From Rhizobium sp. CCGE531 (GTDB taxonomy: Bacteria; Pseudomonadota; Alphaproteobacteria; Rhizobiales; Rhizobiaceae), in contig NZ_CP032686.1 in NCBI RefSeq assembly GCF_003627795.1, positions 1 through 64,000 of the forward strand: a stretch of DNA of 64,000 nucleotides. Reading direction: 5' to 3'. Both the position numbers and the translations under genes were made by a program. The notes under the pieces are model-generated. The model worked only from the letters and a program-made list of their open reading frames with translations, searched no databases and was not told the origin of the DNA. Below, one piece after another: positions 36,493 to 50,009 of this stretch; position 1 is the first letter of the stretch, and each line of letters begins with the position of its first letter.

Positions 36493-38553
36493 ATGCTCAT
36501 GCTCATTGATAATGCAGCTGCCTCGAATATTCTTCTTCTCTTCGCAGAACTACAGGCTAGGGCTCGGAATCAACAGCTGTCCCTGCCCGATCTTTTGCAA
36601 TTTGTTGAGGAGTTGAGCGCAACAGGACAAGCGAGCCTCGCAGCCGAGCTTTATAAGACATGGATCGCGTTCAACGACACGCATCCCTTGCTGCACGTTA
36701 TATATTTCAATTACTCGGTCACCTTGCGGCAGCTTGGGGATGTGGCGGGAGCGATCCACGCCCTGCGTGCCTGTTTGAAAATCGATCCGCGGTTCGGGCA
36801 GGCATATGTCAACCTCGGCCGCGCGCTCGAAGATTGCGGTCTAACCGGCCAGGCCGTCCAGTCATGGCGGAGCTATCTGGAAGTAACGAACGAGATCACG
36901 GCGGAACGAGCCAGCCACCGCTTGATGATGTTGCAACATATTGGCCGCGTTCTCGAGAATGCCGGTCGTTTTGATGAGGCGGAGGGCGCGTTATGGCAGG
37001 CCATTGAATTGCGGCCTGACAAACCCGAATCCGCTCAGCATTGGACATCATTGCGGCAACGCCAGTGCAAGTGGCCAATGTTGGTTGGGTCAGAGCATGT
37101 TTCGATCCGTCAGTTGTTCGACGCGATGTCTCCGCTGACGCTTGCCTGCCACGCCGATGACCCGCTTTTCCAGCTCGCCAAGGCCTATCGCTATTGCAAG
37201 TCACTTGTGGGGCGACCCGATTTAAGCGGCTTTACGCGGATTTCACCACGACGGAAGTCTGGAACCGGAAAGCGGCTGCGCGTCGGCTACGTATCATCCG
37301 ATTTGCGCGATCATGCGGTGGGTTTCGCTCTTCGCGAAGTCTTCGAAACGCACGACAAGAACAGTGTCGAGATCTATGCATATTATTGCGGCGATCCCTC
37401 ACCCGAAGATGCCACGCAATCGCGAATCAAGAGCGCAGTCGATTGCTGGCGTGAAATCTCCGGCCTTAGCGACCGCGACGCAGCCGGGCAGATCGTCGCC
37501 GACGAGGTCGACATCCTCATTGACGTCAACGGCTACACAAAGCACGCGCGGACCAAAATCTTCGCGCATCGCCCGGCGCCCGTCATCGTCAATTTTTGTG
37601 GCTATCCCGGCACCATGGGCAGCCCGTTTCATCAATATATCATTGCCGACGAGCAGATCATTCCGCGTGAAAATGAGATTTACTATACGGAAAAGGTGCT
37701 GCGGATTCCTTGCAATCAGCCCATCGATCGCAAGCGGCAGATCGCCGAGCGTCCGCGGCGCTCCGAGGTAGGATTGCCGGAAGACGCGTTCATATTCGCC
37801 TGCTTCAACGGCATGCAGAAGATCACAGCTGCCTGCTTTGCGCGCTGGATGACCATTCTCTCCGAAACGCCCGACAGCTTCCTCTGGCTTCTGACCGGCG
37901 GCGAGGATGTCGACCAGCGCCTGAGGCAAGCAGCCGAGCAGCGCGGTGTCGCGCCCGAGCGCCTGATCTTCGCGCCGAAGGCGCCCAATCCCAAGCATCT
38001 GGCACGCATTGGGCTGGCCGATCTTTTTCTCGATACCTTCCCCTACGGCGCGCATTCCACAGCCGGCGATGCTCTGACGATGGGCCTGCCGGTCCTGACG
38101 TTCCCCGGCGCCGGTTTCGCGTCGCGGTTCTGTTCGAGCATCGTTTCGGCCGCAGGCGCACGAGGTCTGATCTGTGACAGCCCGGACGACTTCATCCGAA
38201 AGGCCGTCGGCTTTGCGCGGAACCCTGAAAGCCTGACAGAGATAAGGAATGCCCTGGAACTTCATCGCGATGCCAGCGTGCTGCGCGATATTCCGGCTCT
38301 CGTCCGCCGCCTTGAGCAACTGTACTGGCAAATGCAGAGCGAGAGTGAACGCGGTGAAACGCCGGTGCCGGATCTCGGTAATCTCGATCTCTATTATGAG
38401 ATCGGCTCAGAGATCATTGCTGAGAATATCGAGTTCGAAAGCGATTTCGCCCGTCGCCAGCGTTACATCGAGAAGTTGGCGCAATGGCATGCCTTTTCAC
38501 CGATCCCGCACGATAACCGCCTATGGACGGCAGAAATCGCCAATGCGTTGTAA
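36493..38553 (+). CDS. TPR / O-GlcNAc-transferase-like (SPINDLY, GT41) protein
   Basis: A 686-residue protein. Residues 40-175 contain TPR-like helices (LLHVIYFNYSVTLRQLGDVAGAIHALRACLKIDPRFGQAYVNLGRALEDCGLTGQAVQSW). From about 260 the GT41 catalytic half follows: LRVGYVSSDLRDHAVGF (His 274), DILIDVNGYT, VNFCGYPGTMG, FACFNGMQKI with the UDP-contacting Lys, and DLFLDTFPYGAHSTAGDALTMGLPVLTFPG. Eukaryotic relatives attach GlcNAc or fucose to Ser/Thr of proteins; some bacterial ones modify flagellin or adhesins. The adjacent, divergent Ser/Thr-rich repeat protein is an attractive substrate, but that is inference. The start may be ATG 36493 or 36499. It is the first gene of a three-gene operon. Confidence 0.87.
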   Translation: MLMLIDNAAASNILLLFAELQARARNQQLSLPDLLQFVEELSATGQASLAAELYKTWIAFNDTHPLLHVIYFNYSVTLRQLGDVAGAIHALRACLKIDPRFGQAYVNLGRALEDCGLTGQAVQSWRSYLEVTNEITAERASHRLMMLQHIGRVLENAGRFDEAEGALWQAIELRPDKPESAQHWTSLRQRQCKWPMLVGSEHVSIRQLFDAMSPLTLACHADDPLFQLAKAYRYCKSLVGRPDLSGFTRISPRRKSGTGKRLRVGYVSSDLRDHAVGFALREVFETHDKNSVEIYAYYCGDPSPEDATQSRIKSAVDCWREISGLSDRDAAGQIVADEVDILIDVNGYTKHARTKIFAHRPAPVIVNFCGYPGTMGSPFHQYIIADEQIIPRENEIYYTEKVLRIPCNQPIDRKRQIAERPRRSEVGLPEDAFIFACFNGMQKITAACFARWMTILSETPDSFLWLLTGGEDVDQRLRQAAEQRGVAPERLIFAPKAPNPKHLARIGLADLFLDTFPYGAHSTAGDALTMGLPVLTFPGAGFASRFCSSIVSAAGARGLICDSPDDFIRKAVGFARNPESLTEIRNALELHRDASVLRDIPALVRRLEQLYWQMQSESERGETPVPDLGNLDLYYEIGSEIIAENIEFESDFARRQRYIEKLAQWHAFSPIPHDNRLWTAEIANAL

Positions 38554-38582
38554 GCGGCACCACACCAGGAAGCGAGGCTGAA

Positions 38583-41046
<2,464 letters not shown>

Positions 41047-41114
41047 CCGTAAAAGAAGGCAGCGCGTAGACGATCTGAATCGCACCGGATTTGCCGGAGG
41101 CTGTTTCGTTTAGG

Positions 41115-41414
41115 TTATGCGGCCATGGCCGGTGCGTCCAGCATGGCGTAATACTGCTCCTCAGCTTCGGCAGGCGGTATGTTTCCGATGGGCTGCAGGA
41201 GCCGTCGATGATTGAACCAATCGATCCATTCCAAGGTGGCGAATTCCACCGCCTCGAAGCTGCGCCATGGTCCGCGCCGGTGAATGACCTCGGCATTGTG
41301 AAGACCGTTGATCGTTTCGGCGAGCGCGTTGTCGTAGCTGTCGCCGATGCTTCCGACGGAAGGCTCGATGCCTGGCAAGGGCCTTGTCCAGGCGTTAATG
41401 AAACAACCTGACAT
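41115..41414 (-). pseudogene. IS3-family OrfB, C-terminal fragment
   Basis: About 85 residues with the last catalytic motif GDSYDNALAETINGLHNAEVIHRRGPWRSFEAVEFATLEWIDWFNHRRLLQPIGNIPPAEAEEQYY. The first two catalytic acids are missing. It is unrelated in detail to the IS3 copies at 10367 and 43825 and marks another old insertion. Confidence 0.78.
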
Positions 41415-41440
41415 CGGCTTCTGGACTGTTGTGAACTACC

Positions 41441-41854
41441 TTACCAGCCATAGCTGAAGGTAGCGCCACTGCCGTTATCCCCATCCTGCACCACGTCGGT
41501 TTCAGTATTTCGCCCGTATTGGAAAATGCCATACGCATTGTTGTTGCCGTTCTGCCGCAAGGTTGCGGAATGGCCGTTGCCCCGCTGCTGGATGAAGCCG
41601 AGGTTGCCACGGCCAGCTTGAGCGATGCCAGCCGCATTACCCCGGCCCAGCTGCCGGATGTCGGCGTCCTTCAGACCGCGGTAGAGCGAATAGACGCGCA
41701 GTCCGGTTGAAAAAAGACCCGCATCCTCGGCATTGTCCGGCGCGAGATTGAACGAGATCCGGCCGCCGGCATAGGCCGGCACAGACAAGGCTGCCAGCCC
41801 CAGGCTCCCGGCAAGAAGAGTGACGGTAAGGATCTTAAACACGTTGCGGGTCAT
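41441..41854 (-). CDS. Curlin-repeat secreted protein
   Basis: A 137-residue protein with a signal peptide (residues 1-29, VFKILTVTLLAGSLGLAALSVPAYA). The C-terminal half has curlin-type repeats with the N/Q-x-G-x-x-N spacing: IRQLGRGNAAGIAQAGRGNLGFIQQRGNGHSATLRQNGNNNAYGIFQYGRNTETDVVQDGDNGSGATFSYGW. Such proteins polymerise into extracellular amyloid. The divergent N-terminal region suggests a minor subunit or nucleator (CsgB-like) rather than the main fibre. GGAG precedes ATG 41854. It is separated from csgH- and csgA-like genes by a 5-kb insertion. Confidence 0.8.
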   Translation of the reverse strand: MTRNVFKILTVTLLAGSLGLAALSVPAYAGGRISFNLAPDNAEDAGLFSTGLRVYSLYRGLKDADIRQLGRGNAAGIAQAGRGNLGFIQQRGNGHSATLRQNGNNNAYGIFQYGRNTETDVVQDGDNGSGATFSYGW

Positions 41855-41929
41855 TCTGATCTCCATTGGCCGGCTGCCTTAGCCGATGATCAACCTTCGC
41901 ATCTTTAAGCTGAACCCAGTCGGAATTGC

Positions 41930-41943
41930 CCGTTCAGTTGTCG
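41930..41943. repeat. 14-bp direct repeat, left copy (CCGTTCAGTTGTCG)
   Basis: Identical to 46889-46902, which covers the stop codon of the csgH-like gene. The pair brackets the 5-kb block that splits the curli locus. Confidence 0.6.
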
Positions 41944-42136
41944 TTCAGTCGTTGTGGCCTGATCAAAAGCAAAAGGGCGCCAGAAACCCCAGCCACTTAC
42001 TCAAATGTGGAATCGATTTGTGGGGCGGTTCCACATCACCGCAAAGTTTTCGTCGGTGCAATTTTCGCGTTCGAAAGCTGGTAGTCGAGCGCCTTATGGC
42101 TCTTGAAAAACCCAAGTTGTTGGGTTATTTTCGAGC

Positions 42137-42364
42137 ATGGTCACCGTTCTCCGCGAAGCAGGAATGCGATTTGTCATTTACACGGATGACCACGAACCGG
42201 CGCACACCCATGTCTATGGAGATGGGGAGGCCCGAATCAATATCCTTGATCTCACCGTGATATCAAACCGGGGAATGAAGAAGCGGGATTTAAGCGTAGC
42301 CCTTGCCATTGTTCAGGCGAACAAGCGCCTGTTCATCGAAAAATGGGAGAGCATCCATGGGTGA
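42137..42364 (+). CDS. DUF4160 protein
   Basis: A 75-residue protein with the DUF4160 pattern TVLREAGMRFVIYTDDHEPAHTHVYGDGEARINILDLTVISNRGMKKRDLSVALAIVQANKRLFIEKW. The family is nearly always paired with a DUF2442 gene, as here, and the pair is often described as toxin-antitoxin-like, although experimental support is thin. The ribosome site is weak. Its last eight bases overlap the next gene (ATGGGTGA). Confidence 0.82.
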   Translation: MVTVLREAGMRFVIYTDDHEPAHTHVYGDGEARINILDLTVISNRGMKKRDLSVALAIVQANKRLFIEKWESIHG

Positions 42365-42767
42365 AGTTGTCTTTGAAGATCGTCACTACCGAGAAGCTAC
42401 CGTGAAGGGGGAGGCGGAACGCGCCCGCGCGCCTATCCCGGCATCAGCCCGTTTCGATGAGGCATCCGGCCGCATCGTTGTGGATTTTACCAACGGCGCT
42501 GCGTTCATGGTGCCTGCCCGATCGATACAAGGCCTGGAGAATGCAACCGTTGCGCAGTTGGCGGAGGTCGAGCTTCTCGGCGGCACCGGCCTGCATTGGG
42601 AAAGCTTGGACGTGGATTTTACCATCTCCGGGTTGATGAACGGCATATTCGGCACTGCGAAGTTCATGGATGCGCAGCGCCGAGGCGGTCAGTCCCGTTC
42701 AACGGCCAAGGTAGAGGCAAGCCGTGCTAACGGTGCCAAGGGCGGACGCCCCCGGAAGAACGGCTAG
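42357..42767 (+). CDS. DUF2442 protein with basic C-terminal tail
   Basis: A 136-residue protein. Residues 35-100 form the DUF2442 domain (ARFDEASGRIVVDFTNGAAFMVPARSIQGLENATVAQLAEVELLGGTGLHWESLDVDFTISGLM). The tail (QRRGGQSRSTAKVEASRANGAKGGRPRKNG) is basic and AT-hook-like (GGRPRK), fitting a DNA-binding partner that may autoregulate the operon. It overlaps the DUF4160 gene by eight bases. Confidence 0.82.
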   Translation: MGEVVFEDRHYREATVKGEAERARAPIPASARFDEASGRIVVDFTNGAAFMVPARSIQGLENATVAQLAEVELLGGTGLHWESLDVDFTISGLMNGIFGTAKFMDAQRRGGQSRSTAKVEASRANGAKGGRPRKNG

Positions 42768-43208
42768 GCGCTTGCAGATAGCTGATGTAAAGCCCCGCCG
42801 TCACGAGCGCTCGACGACGTTGCCACTCCCAGTCGCTAAACTGTTAGCCGCCAGGATAAGACTCTGGCGTAGATGAAAGGTTCGCTTGCGGTTCAACCCG
42901 GTCATCTACTGTGGGCAAGGACACGCCCGTGATTTGCGCGTAGTTGTCATCGCACTTCACGGACAAAGACAGGCCCATCCCCATTCTTCGCGCTTGGTGA
43001 CTATTCGAAGTGCAAGTCCGCCAGGGCCAGTCGAAGCCGCTTTGGGTCTTCCGCAAAAATCTCCGGCATCAGCAATACCCCCGACAACCAATGTTGTAAC
43101 AGACATTGCTACCGATCATTCAAACGAATCCACATTTAGGTAAGTGGCTGGGCCAGAAACCGGCGCCCTTTTAAAGAGATCTGCAGAGTGTGGAGGCCGT
43201 TCTATAGC
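42768..43208. other. Region between DUF2442 gene and IS21 element
   Basis: About 440 bases. Minor open frames on both strands show no known motif and are probably decayed DNA. Confidence 0.4.
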
Positions 43209-43885
43209 GCGGCGATCAGGATGAGACGCTAGCGACAATCTAGATGAGACTCTTAAGTCGCGGTCGGGGTGAAGGTATCATGTTGATTGTCGCTGGCAAG
43301 AGTCTCGTCGGTTGCTGATGCCGCTCCGCGACAAACGTGGCGGAGCTTTTGACTGTCGCGAACGAAGCAGGCCTTCCACGCTGACGTTTGGCTTCCATGG
43401 CTGATCTGCGCCGGTAGCTTTCGACATTCATCTCGAAGATCGTCGCGTGGTGCACGAGACGGTCCACCGCGGCGAGGGTCATGGCGGGATCCGGGAAGAC
43501 CCTGTTCCATTCTCCAAAAGGTTGATTGGCAGTGATCATGATGGATCGCCGCTCGTAACGGGCGGAGATGAGTTCGAAGAGCACACTGGTTTCGGCCTGG
43601 TCCTTGGTGACGTAGGCCAGATCGTCGAGGATGAGCAGATCGAACTTGTCGAGCTTGGCGATGGCGGATTCGAGCTGGAGCTCACGCCGTGCGACCTGCA
43701 GCTTCTGGACGAGGTCGGTCGTGCGAGTGAACAATACCCGCCAACCGTTCTCGATCAGCGCGAGGCCGATGGCTGCAGCGAGATGGCTCTTTCCGCCGCC
43801 CGGCGGCCCGAACAGCAGGATGTTAGAGGTGGCTCGGTTTGTCTGAACAGCTTGCGACGTTTGGCTAAGTGGATTTCCGCCTCGA

Positions 43886-44488
43886 TTATGCCGCCACCAT
43901 CATCGGTGTCAGCGCGTTGAAGTAAGCCTGGTCCGGCGTCTGCCGGTCAAGGGATGAATGTGGACGTCGGGTATTGTAAAAGGTCAAATAGCGGCCGATG
44001 CCAGCGCGGGCCTCGGACACGGTCTTGTAGGCATGGAGATAGACCTCCTCGTATTTGATCGACCGCCAGAGCCGCTCGACGAAGACGTTGTCCCGCCATG
44101 CGCCCTTGCCATCCATCGAGATTTCAATCCCGGCCTTCTTCAGCACCGCCGTGAAGTCGATGGAGGTGAACTGCGATCCCTGGTCGGTATTGAAGATGTC
44201 TGGCTTTCCATATCGGCAAAGAGCTTCCTCAACCGCCTCGATACAAAAGGCCGTCTCCATCGTGATCGACAGCCGCCATGAAAGCACTCGGCGACTGAAC
44301 CAATCGACGACGGCGCAGAGATAGACAAAGCCCCGCGCCATGGGGACGTAGGTCAGGTCCATTGCCCACACCTGGTTGGGTCTGGTGACCGTCAGCTTCC
44401 TGAGCAGATACGGATAGACCTTGTGACCAGGTGCCGGTTTCGACGTGTTGGGACGACGATAAATCGCCTCAATGCCCATCTTCTTCAT
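43886..44488 (-). pseudogene. IS3-family OrfB, N-terminally deleted
   Basis: The last 200 residues, including the three DDE motifs (VWAMDLTYVPM, IFNTDQGSQFTS, WRDNVFVERLWRSIKYEEVY), match copy 1 residue for residue. The first 76 residues are lost in the 237-bp deletion. A Met codon remains at the new start, but the HTH_21 region is gone. Confidence 0.88.
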
Positions 44489-44787
44489 CAGCGTCGCAAC
44501 GTGAAGCCGAGCGCATCGGATAAAAAATCGTTCTCAAGCGTCAGTTCCCCAATCTTGGCGTGCAGGGTTTTGACATCGACGGTCGGAGTCGCCGGTTCCG
44601 CTTTGGCGTCATCGCCGAAAACGCCTGTCGCCCCCTCAAGGAGCTGGTCCTTCCACTGCTTGATCTGATTGGCATGCACGTCGAACTGCTGCGACAATTC
44701 CACCAGCGTCTGTTCACCCCTGATGGCGGCAAGCGCCACCTTCGCCTTGAAAGCCGGGCTGTGGTTCCGGCGTGGTCGTCTCGTCAT
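44488..44787 (-). pseudogene. IS3-family OrfA, C-terminally altered
   Basis: Identical to OrfA of copy 1 up to FLSDALG, where the deletion joins it to FTLRR and a stop. The helix-turn-helix is whole, so it might still bind IS ends and interfere with copy 1, but this is conjecture. Confidence 0.85.
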
Positions 44788-45191
44788 GCTCTCTCCTGTT
44801 TCCGGCATCTAAGCCAAAGTCAGGCAGAAATTCCACTTATCCTTGCTGTCCAGTTTTTCCGAACCAGCTCTGTTGGCACCTTTGGCGAGCCAGCTATCGC
44901 CTGCGGCAATGGCCATGACCTGGGCCTTTGAGACCATGGGCACGGCGTCGAAGGCGAAGCTATCGAGCGTCTTTCCGGGCGGCAGATGCGCCTCGGCGAG
45001 GTGACGTTCGATCCTGCGATGCGCCCGTTCGGCCAGTTCGTGTTCGGCAATGGCCGAGAGGAAACGAGCCGCTGGCCATCCTTCACGATCGGCCTGCTCC
45101 GCAAATTGTGGCCACAGCATTTTGATTGTCGGCAGCCTCAATTCATTGAGCATGATGCCGAGCCGGGCTTCGTCGATGATGTGATTGGTCT

Positions 45192-46756
<1,565 letters not shown>

Positions 46757-46888
46757 TCATGAGACGCCGAAATTTTGCGCCGCGGCGGGGGTGTAACTCC
46801 GGTCGGGCTACGCCCTCCCTACGTCACACCCCCGCCGCAGAGTCTCATCCTGATTGACGCTGAATCTCACCGTGATTGCCGCCGCGCA

Positions 46889-46902
46889 CCGTTCAGTTGT
46901 CG
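46889..46902. repeat. 14-bp direct repeat, right copy (CCGTTCAGTTGTCG)
   Basis: It overlaps the final codons and stop of the csgH-like gene; identical to 41930-41943. Confidence 0.6.
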
Positions 46903-47291
46903 CCGATCTGCTTCGTGCAGCTGACACTCTTGTCCCCGATCACGACATCCAATGTCGCCTTGTATTTGGTTCCTTCGGCGTCGAGCGAGACGGAGCTGAG
47001 GATAGCCGAATGTCCCGGCGTCGCATCAAAGTCGCCACTCTGGTTGATCGTGGAGCTTCCGCCGTCTCCTGATTTCTCGACATGGAAGGTGTAGGTCCCG
47101 CCGACATGGCTGTCGGCGTGGACGAGCGCATCCAGTCTCACCATGCCTGCTGCAGGTGTTGCTTTGATTTCGCAAAGCTGCGCCTCATCAGATTGGTTCG
47201 CAGTCGTCATGGCCGCAACCGCGCCGACGGGAAGCAGGACCAGCGCAAGAATGGCCATCAGGCGGCGTGGATGTTTGACGCTATTTGGCAT
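46893..47291 (-). CDS. csgH: CsgH-like curli protein
   Basis: A 132-residue exported protein. A hydrophobic signal segment (residues 11-28, LMAILALVLLPVGAVAA) precedes a beta-sandwich domain: LCEIKATPAAGMVRLDALVHADSHVGGTYTFHVEKSGDGGSSTINQSGDFDATPGHSAILSSVSLDAEGTKYKATLDVVIGDKSVSCTKQI. The Cys pair at both ends and the motif order match alphaproteobacterial CsgH, a periplasmic inhibitor of premature curlin polymerisation. GGAGAGACG precedes the ATG. It lies 64 bp downstream of a curlin gene on the same strand. The IS21 element begins directly after its stop. Confidence 0.8.
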   Translation of the reverse strand: MPNSVKHPRRLMAILALVLLPVGAVAAMTTANQSDEAQLCEIKATPAAGMVRLDALVHADSHVGGTYTFHVEKSGDGGSSTINQSGDFDATPGHSAILSSVSLDAEGTKYKATLDVVIGDKSVSCTKQIGDN

Positions 47292-47355
47292 GGGTCGTCT
47301 CTCCTAATGGTCTGCTGTCGCGATTCTGACCTCTTTTGCGTCATCGTGCGGCCGC

Positions 47356-47793
47356 TTACGGGCAGGCCTGGACGAAGGCGGCGACATTGCCGTTGCCGCC
47401 CTGGTTGACATTGGCGCTGCAGCCATGACCGACCTGGACACCAGCCGCGATGTTGCCGTTGCCGTCCTGGGTAAGGATGGTCGTATGGTTGGAGCCAAAC
47501 TGGCCGATGCCGGCGACGTTGCGGTCGCCGTTCTGATAGGTGGCGCCATAGTTGTCATTGCCTTGCTGACCGACAGCCGAAAGGTTATGGCGACCATATT
47601 GATGGCCAACAATCCGGTTGTAGCCACCGCTCTGGTAGGTTCTGATCCGGTTTCCATATCCTTCCTGCGCACCACCGGCAGAGTTCGACCAGCCATATTG
47701 CTCGATACGCACATCGTTGGCCATGGTGGGAGCTGCGGCGGTGAGGCCAACGAGAGCGACGAGTGCGGTTGCAATGAAAGACGTGCGGATCAT
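47356..47793 (-). CDS. Curlin-type amyloid subunit
   Basis: A 145-residue secreted protein with a signal peptide (residues 1-25, SFIATALVALVGLTAAAPTMA). Nearly all of the mature part is curlin repeats: IEQYGWSNSAGGAQEGYGNRIRTYQSGGYNRIVGHQYGRHNLSAVGQQGNDNYGATYQNGDRNVAGIGQFGSNHTTILTQDGNGNIAAGVQVGHGCSANVNQGGNGNVAAF. The regular GxxN and Q steps support a CsgA-like major subunit. AGGAGA lies eight bases before the ATG. No csgG/E/F secretion genes are in the window. Confidence 0.85.
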   Translation of the reverse strand: MIRTSFIATALVALVGLTAAAPTMANDVRIEQYGWSNSAGGAQEGYGNRIRTYQSGGYNRIVGHQYGRHNLSAVGQQGNDNYGATYQNGDRNVAGIGQFGSNHTTILTQDGNGNIAAGVQVGHGCSANVNQGGNGNVAAFVQACP

Positions 47794-48371
47794 GTCAGTG
47801 TCTCCTCAGGCGGATAGGACCGCGGTTGAACGTCTTTCTTTTAGACGCCCTCGTTGGAACGGAAGCTGAAGGCACCATTCAGTCGGGGTTCATTCGCAGA
47901 GATCGGCGCCTACCTCCTCGTATCAGGATGCCTGCGAAGCGCTCGGTCCTGAAAACGCCGCAGCCGTGATGGCATATATCCTGGAGAGGGTAGGGCACAC
48001 GCCATTCAAGCCGGGCACGGACGTAACCTTCGTCGGTGCCGCCTTTGCTCCAAATAGCGTGGCAGCTTCTTCATGAACATGCGGGCTGAAAGTCGGCCCA
48101 GTTCAAAAGCGCCTGCGCGTTCATGGGCCGCGCTTTTGGCGTGCGAAGACCCGTAAGACGTGGCGTGGGTTGATCGACAAAAAAGGGAAGATGCCCTTGA
48201 CGGTTGGGAGCTAACCACGGGCGAAGGCGTGACCCATGTTCCGATCGATTGGCGCTTTGCGATGGGCGGTAAGATCGAGGGGGAGAGATGTTCGAGCGCA
48301 ACCCCGTCGGGATCGGATTCATCGACGAGGATCGGTTTCAAGAAAGGTCCTAGTGGCCTGCATCTCAGATC
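47794..48371. other. Upstream region of curli genes and decayed DNA
   Basis: The first part is the curlin promoter region, with CGTCTAAAAGAAAGACG dyad-like sequence near 47835 and TGAACCCCGACTGAATGG (minus strand) near 47880. The remainder has only chance frames and leads into the SUKH remnant. Confidence 0.4.
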
Positions 48372-48638
48372 GAGAATGCGGATTTTCCTATTCGCGCCGT
48401 AAGCGACAGACTTCCGCCGGCAGGGCTCGACGCCGCAGAATAGATGCTGGGTGTTCGAATGCCTCCCAGCTATCGCAGGTTTCTTACGACCTTGGGGGTA
48501 GGCTCGTTTGATGATGCCGAATTCTATGGGATCGTTGTGAACAAGATACCAGGCAGTTCGGTGCCTAGTATGATCTGGCGGACTTTGGAGGATCGTAAAC
48601 TCGCCGGCTGGCGAACTTCGAAAGCTCCTTCGATATGA
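48372..48638 (+). pseudogene. SMI1/KNR4 (SUKH) immunity-protein remnant
   Basis: The frame ENADFPIRAVSDRLPPAGLDAAE-stop-MLGVRMPPSYRRFLTTLGVGSFDDAEFYGIV matches the start of SUKH-family immunity proteins (LGVxLPxSYxxFLxxxGxG). A TAG lies at 48441-48443 and the product ends at 48638, before the second half of the domain. SUKH proteins neutralise toxins of contact-dependent or polymorphic systems; no toxin gene is nearby. Confidence 0.6.
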
Positions 48639-48938
48639 TCGATGAATTCCTCTGCGGTGATGCAGGATTTTCATCGTTCTGGCGGTAGCTGCAGGCTGCG
48701 ACCATGCCGTTCTTGCACAAAATTCGCCAGTTATTTTCAGAACCCATCAGGTTGTAGTATAATTTGTAAAGTTTATATTCGATTAATATCATTAAAATTT
48801 CAAATACTGATAGTATTAAAATATATAACCATCGATTGAATTTAGAAGACAATTGATGATTTCATCGTATTGATGATGTATTTTAAAATTTGACGCGACA
48901 TTAGAGACGATGATTGTTATAATCATCCGATTCCCTGC
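48639..48938. other. AT-rich intergenic region
   Basis: About 300 bases, strongly AT-rich from 48740 to 48930. No gene is seen. It probably holds the promoter for the HD-GYP gene. Confidence 0.45.
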
Positions 48939-49961
48939 TTGTTGTTCGGGAATAATATTTATTGCCGCATTCAGCATTTTTACGACTGGCAGGCGGTTCC
49001 GGTGATCGAGAAATTCGGATTACATCAGCTGGATATGAAAAACTTCGCAGGGGAGCGAGAACGCTCTGCGGATGAGGTTTTCAGCGGGATTGACAATTTC
49101 CCGAAGCCATCTCGCGTGGCTATCAAGCCGACAGTGCAGCGGGAGGCAATATGGATCGACGCGAGGCAAGATGCGGATAGTGGCGCGGATGTTCTAAGGC
49201 CGATGAGGTCAACTGCTCTTGGAATTGCTGCCAACGTCCAATCACCCTACCGAGCAAAGCAGGTCAGACTGGCCAAGCGGCTGATCAAAGAAGCCATACC
49301 GGACGTTCGACATCTTTTTAATCGGGCACGGTGTTACCGCGACATCCAATATGATTCCGCCGGCAGAGTGGTCGGAAAGCTTATGTCGCGGTCCTCGGTC
49401 GATGTTGTTGCGTTAATCGGTGCTGAAAAGCCCGAAGGCGGTCAGGAAGGAACTCTCCTTCATTCGTTGGCCGTAAGCGCATCGATGATTGCATTTGGCC
49501 GGAGTTTGGGATTGGACGAAGATGCGGTAGGCCCTCTCGGTTTCGGCGGACTGCTACATGACATCGGAAAAATGGGTTTATCAACGAAGCTATTGGAGAG
49601 ATCTGGCCCGTTGAATACCGCCGAGCTCATGGTTATCCGCACACATCCAGAGTTGGGCCACGAGATGCTCAGGCAAATCGAGGGCATACCGAAAGCCGTT
49701 CTGAACATTTGTCTCTATCACCATGAGAGGTTCGATGGCTCCGGCTATCCATACGGGCTTGCCGGAGCCGAAATCCCCGAGGTTGCACGCATCGCTGCAA
49801 TCTGCGACGTATACGACGCTCTTACGACCATGAGGCCATATAAGACCGCATGGTCCCCTTGCGAAGCAATCGATGCGATGCTCAGGTCAACCGGACAGTT
49901 CGACCCCGTGCTGTTGGACGCGTTCGTATCGTGGATGGCACGCGACGGCGTCACCCAATAG
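48939..49961 (+). CDS. HD-GYP domain protein (c-di-GMP phosphodiesterase type)
   Basis: A 340-residue cytoplasmic protein. The C-terminal half is a complete HD-GYP domain: HSLAVSASMIAFGRSLGLDEDAVGPLGFGGLLHDIGKMGLSTKLL, RTHPELGHEMLRQIEGIP, CLYHHERFDGSGYPYGLAGAEIPEVARIAAICDVYDALTTMRPYKTAW. The metal-binding HD, the HHExxDGSGYP box and the late DVYDALTT are all kept, so hydrolysis of c-di-GMP is expected. The N-terminal 150 residues resemble the DUF3391 region often found before this domain, but weakly. The TTG at 48939 has no ribosome site; ATG 49035 is an alternative start. It lies beside two GGDEF genes. Confidence 0.85.
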   Translation: MLFGNNIYCRIQHFYDWQAVPVIEKFGLHQLDMKNFAGERERSADEVFSGIDNFPKPSRVAIKPTVQREAIWIDARQDADSGADVLRPMRSTALGIAANVQSPYRAKQVRLAKRLIKEAIPDVRHLFNRARCYRDIQYDSAGRVVGKLMSRSSVDVVALIGAEKPEGGQEGTLLHSLAVSASMIAFGRSLGLDEDAVGPLGFGGLLHDIGKMGLSTKLLERSGPLNTAELMVIRTHPELGHEMLRQIEGIPKAVLNICLYHHERFDGSGYPYGLAGAEIPEVARIAAICDVYDALTTMRPYKTAWSPCEAIDAMLRSTGQFDPVLLDAFVSWMARDGVTQ

Positions 49962-50009
49962 ATCAGAGGATCGCGGACAGGTGGCGTTGCGGCCGAACCG
50001 TGGCTGCGT

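Larger units (their letters stand above)
43825..44871 (-). mobile_element. IS3-family insertion sequence, copy 2 (internal deletion)
   Basis: The same ends as copy 1 (10367-11650), flanked by the 3-bp duplication GTT (43822-43824 and 44872-44874). It is 237 bp shorter: sequence between two CGGC tetranucleotides (10729 and 10966 in copy 1) is missing, removing the end of orfA and the start of orfB. Confidence 0.88.

Noticed and set aside
48006..48674. 222-residue minus-strand frame across the SUKH remnant
   Set aside because: The opposite strand shows recognisable SUKH sequence, and this frame is basic and motif-free.
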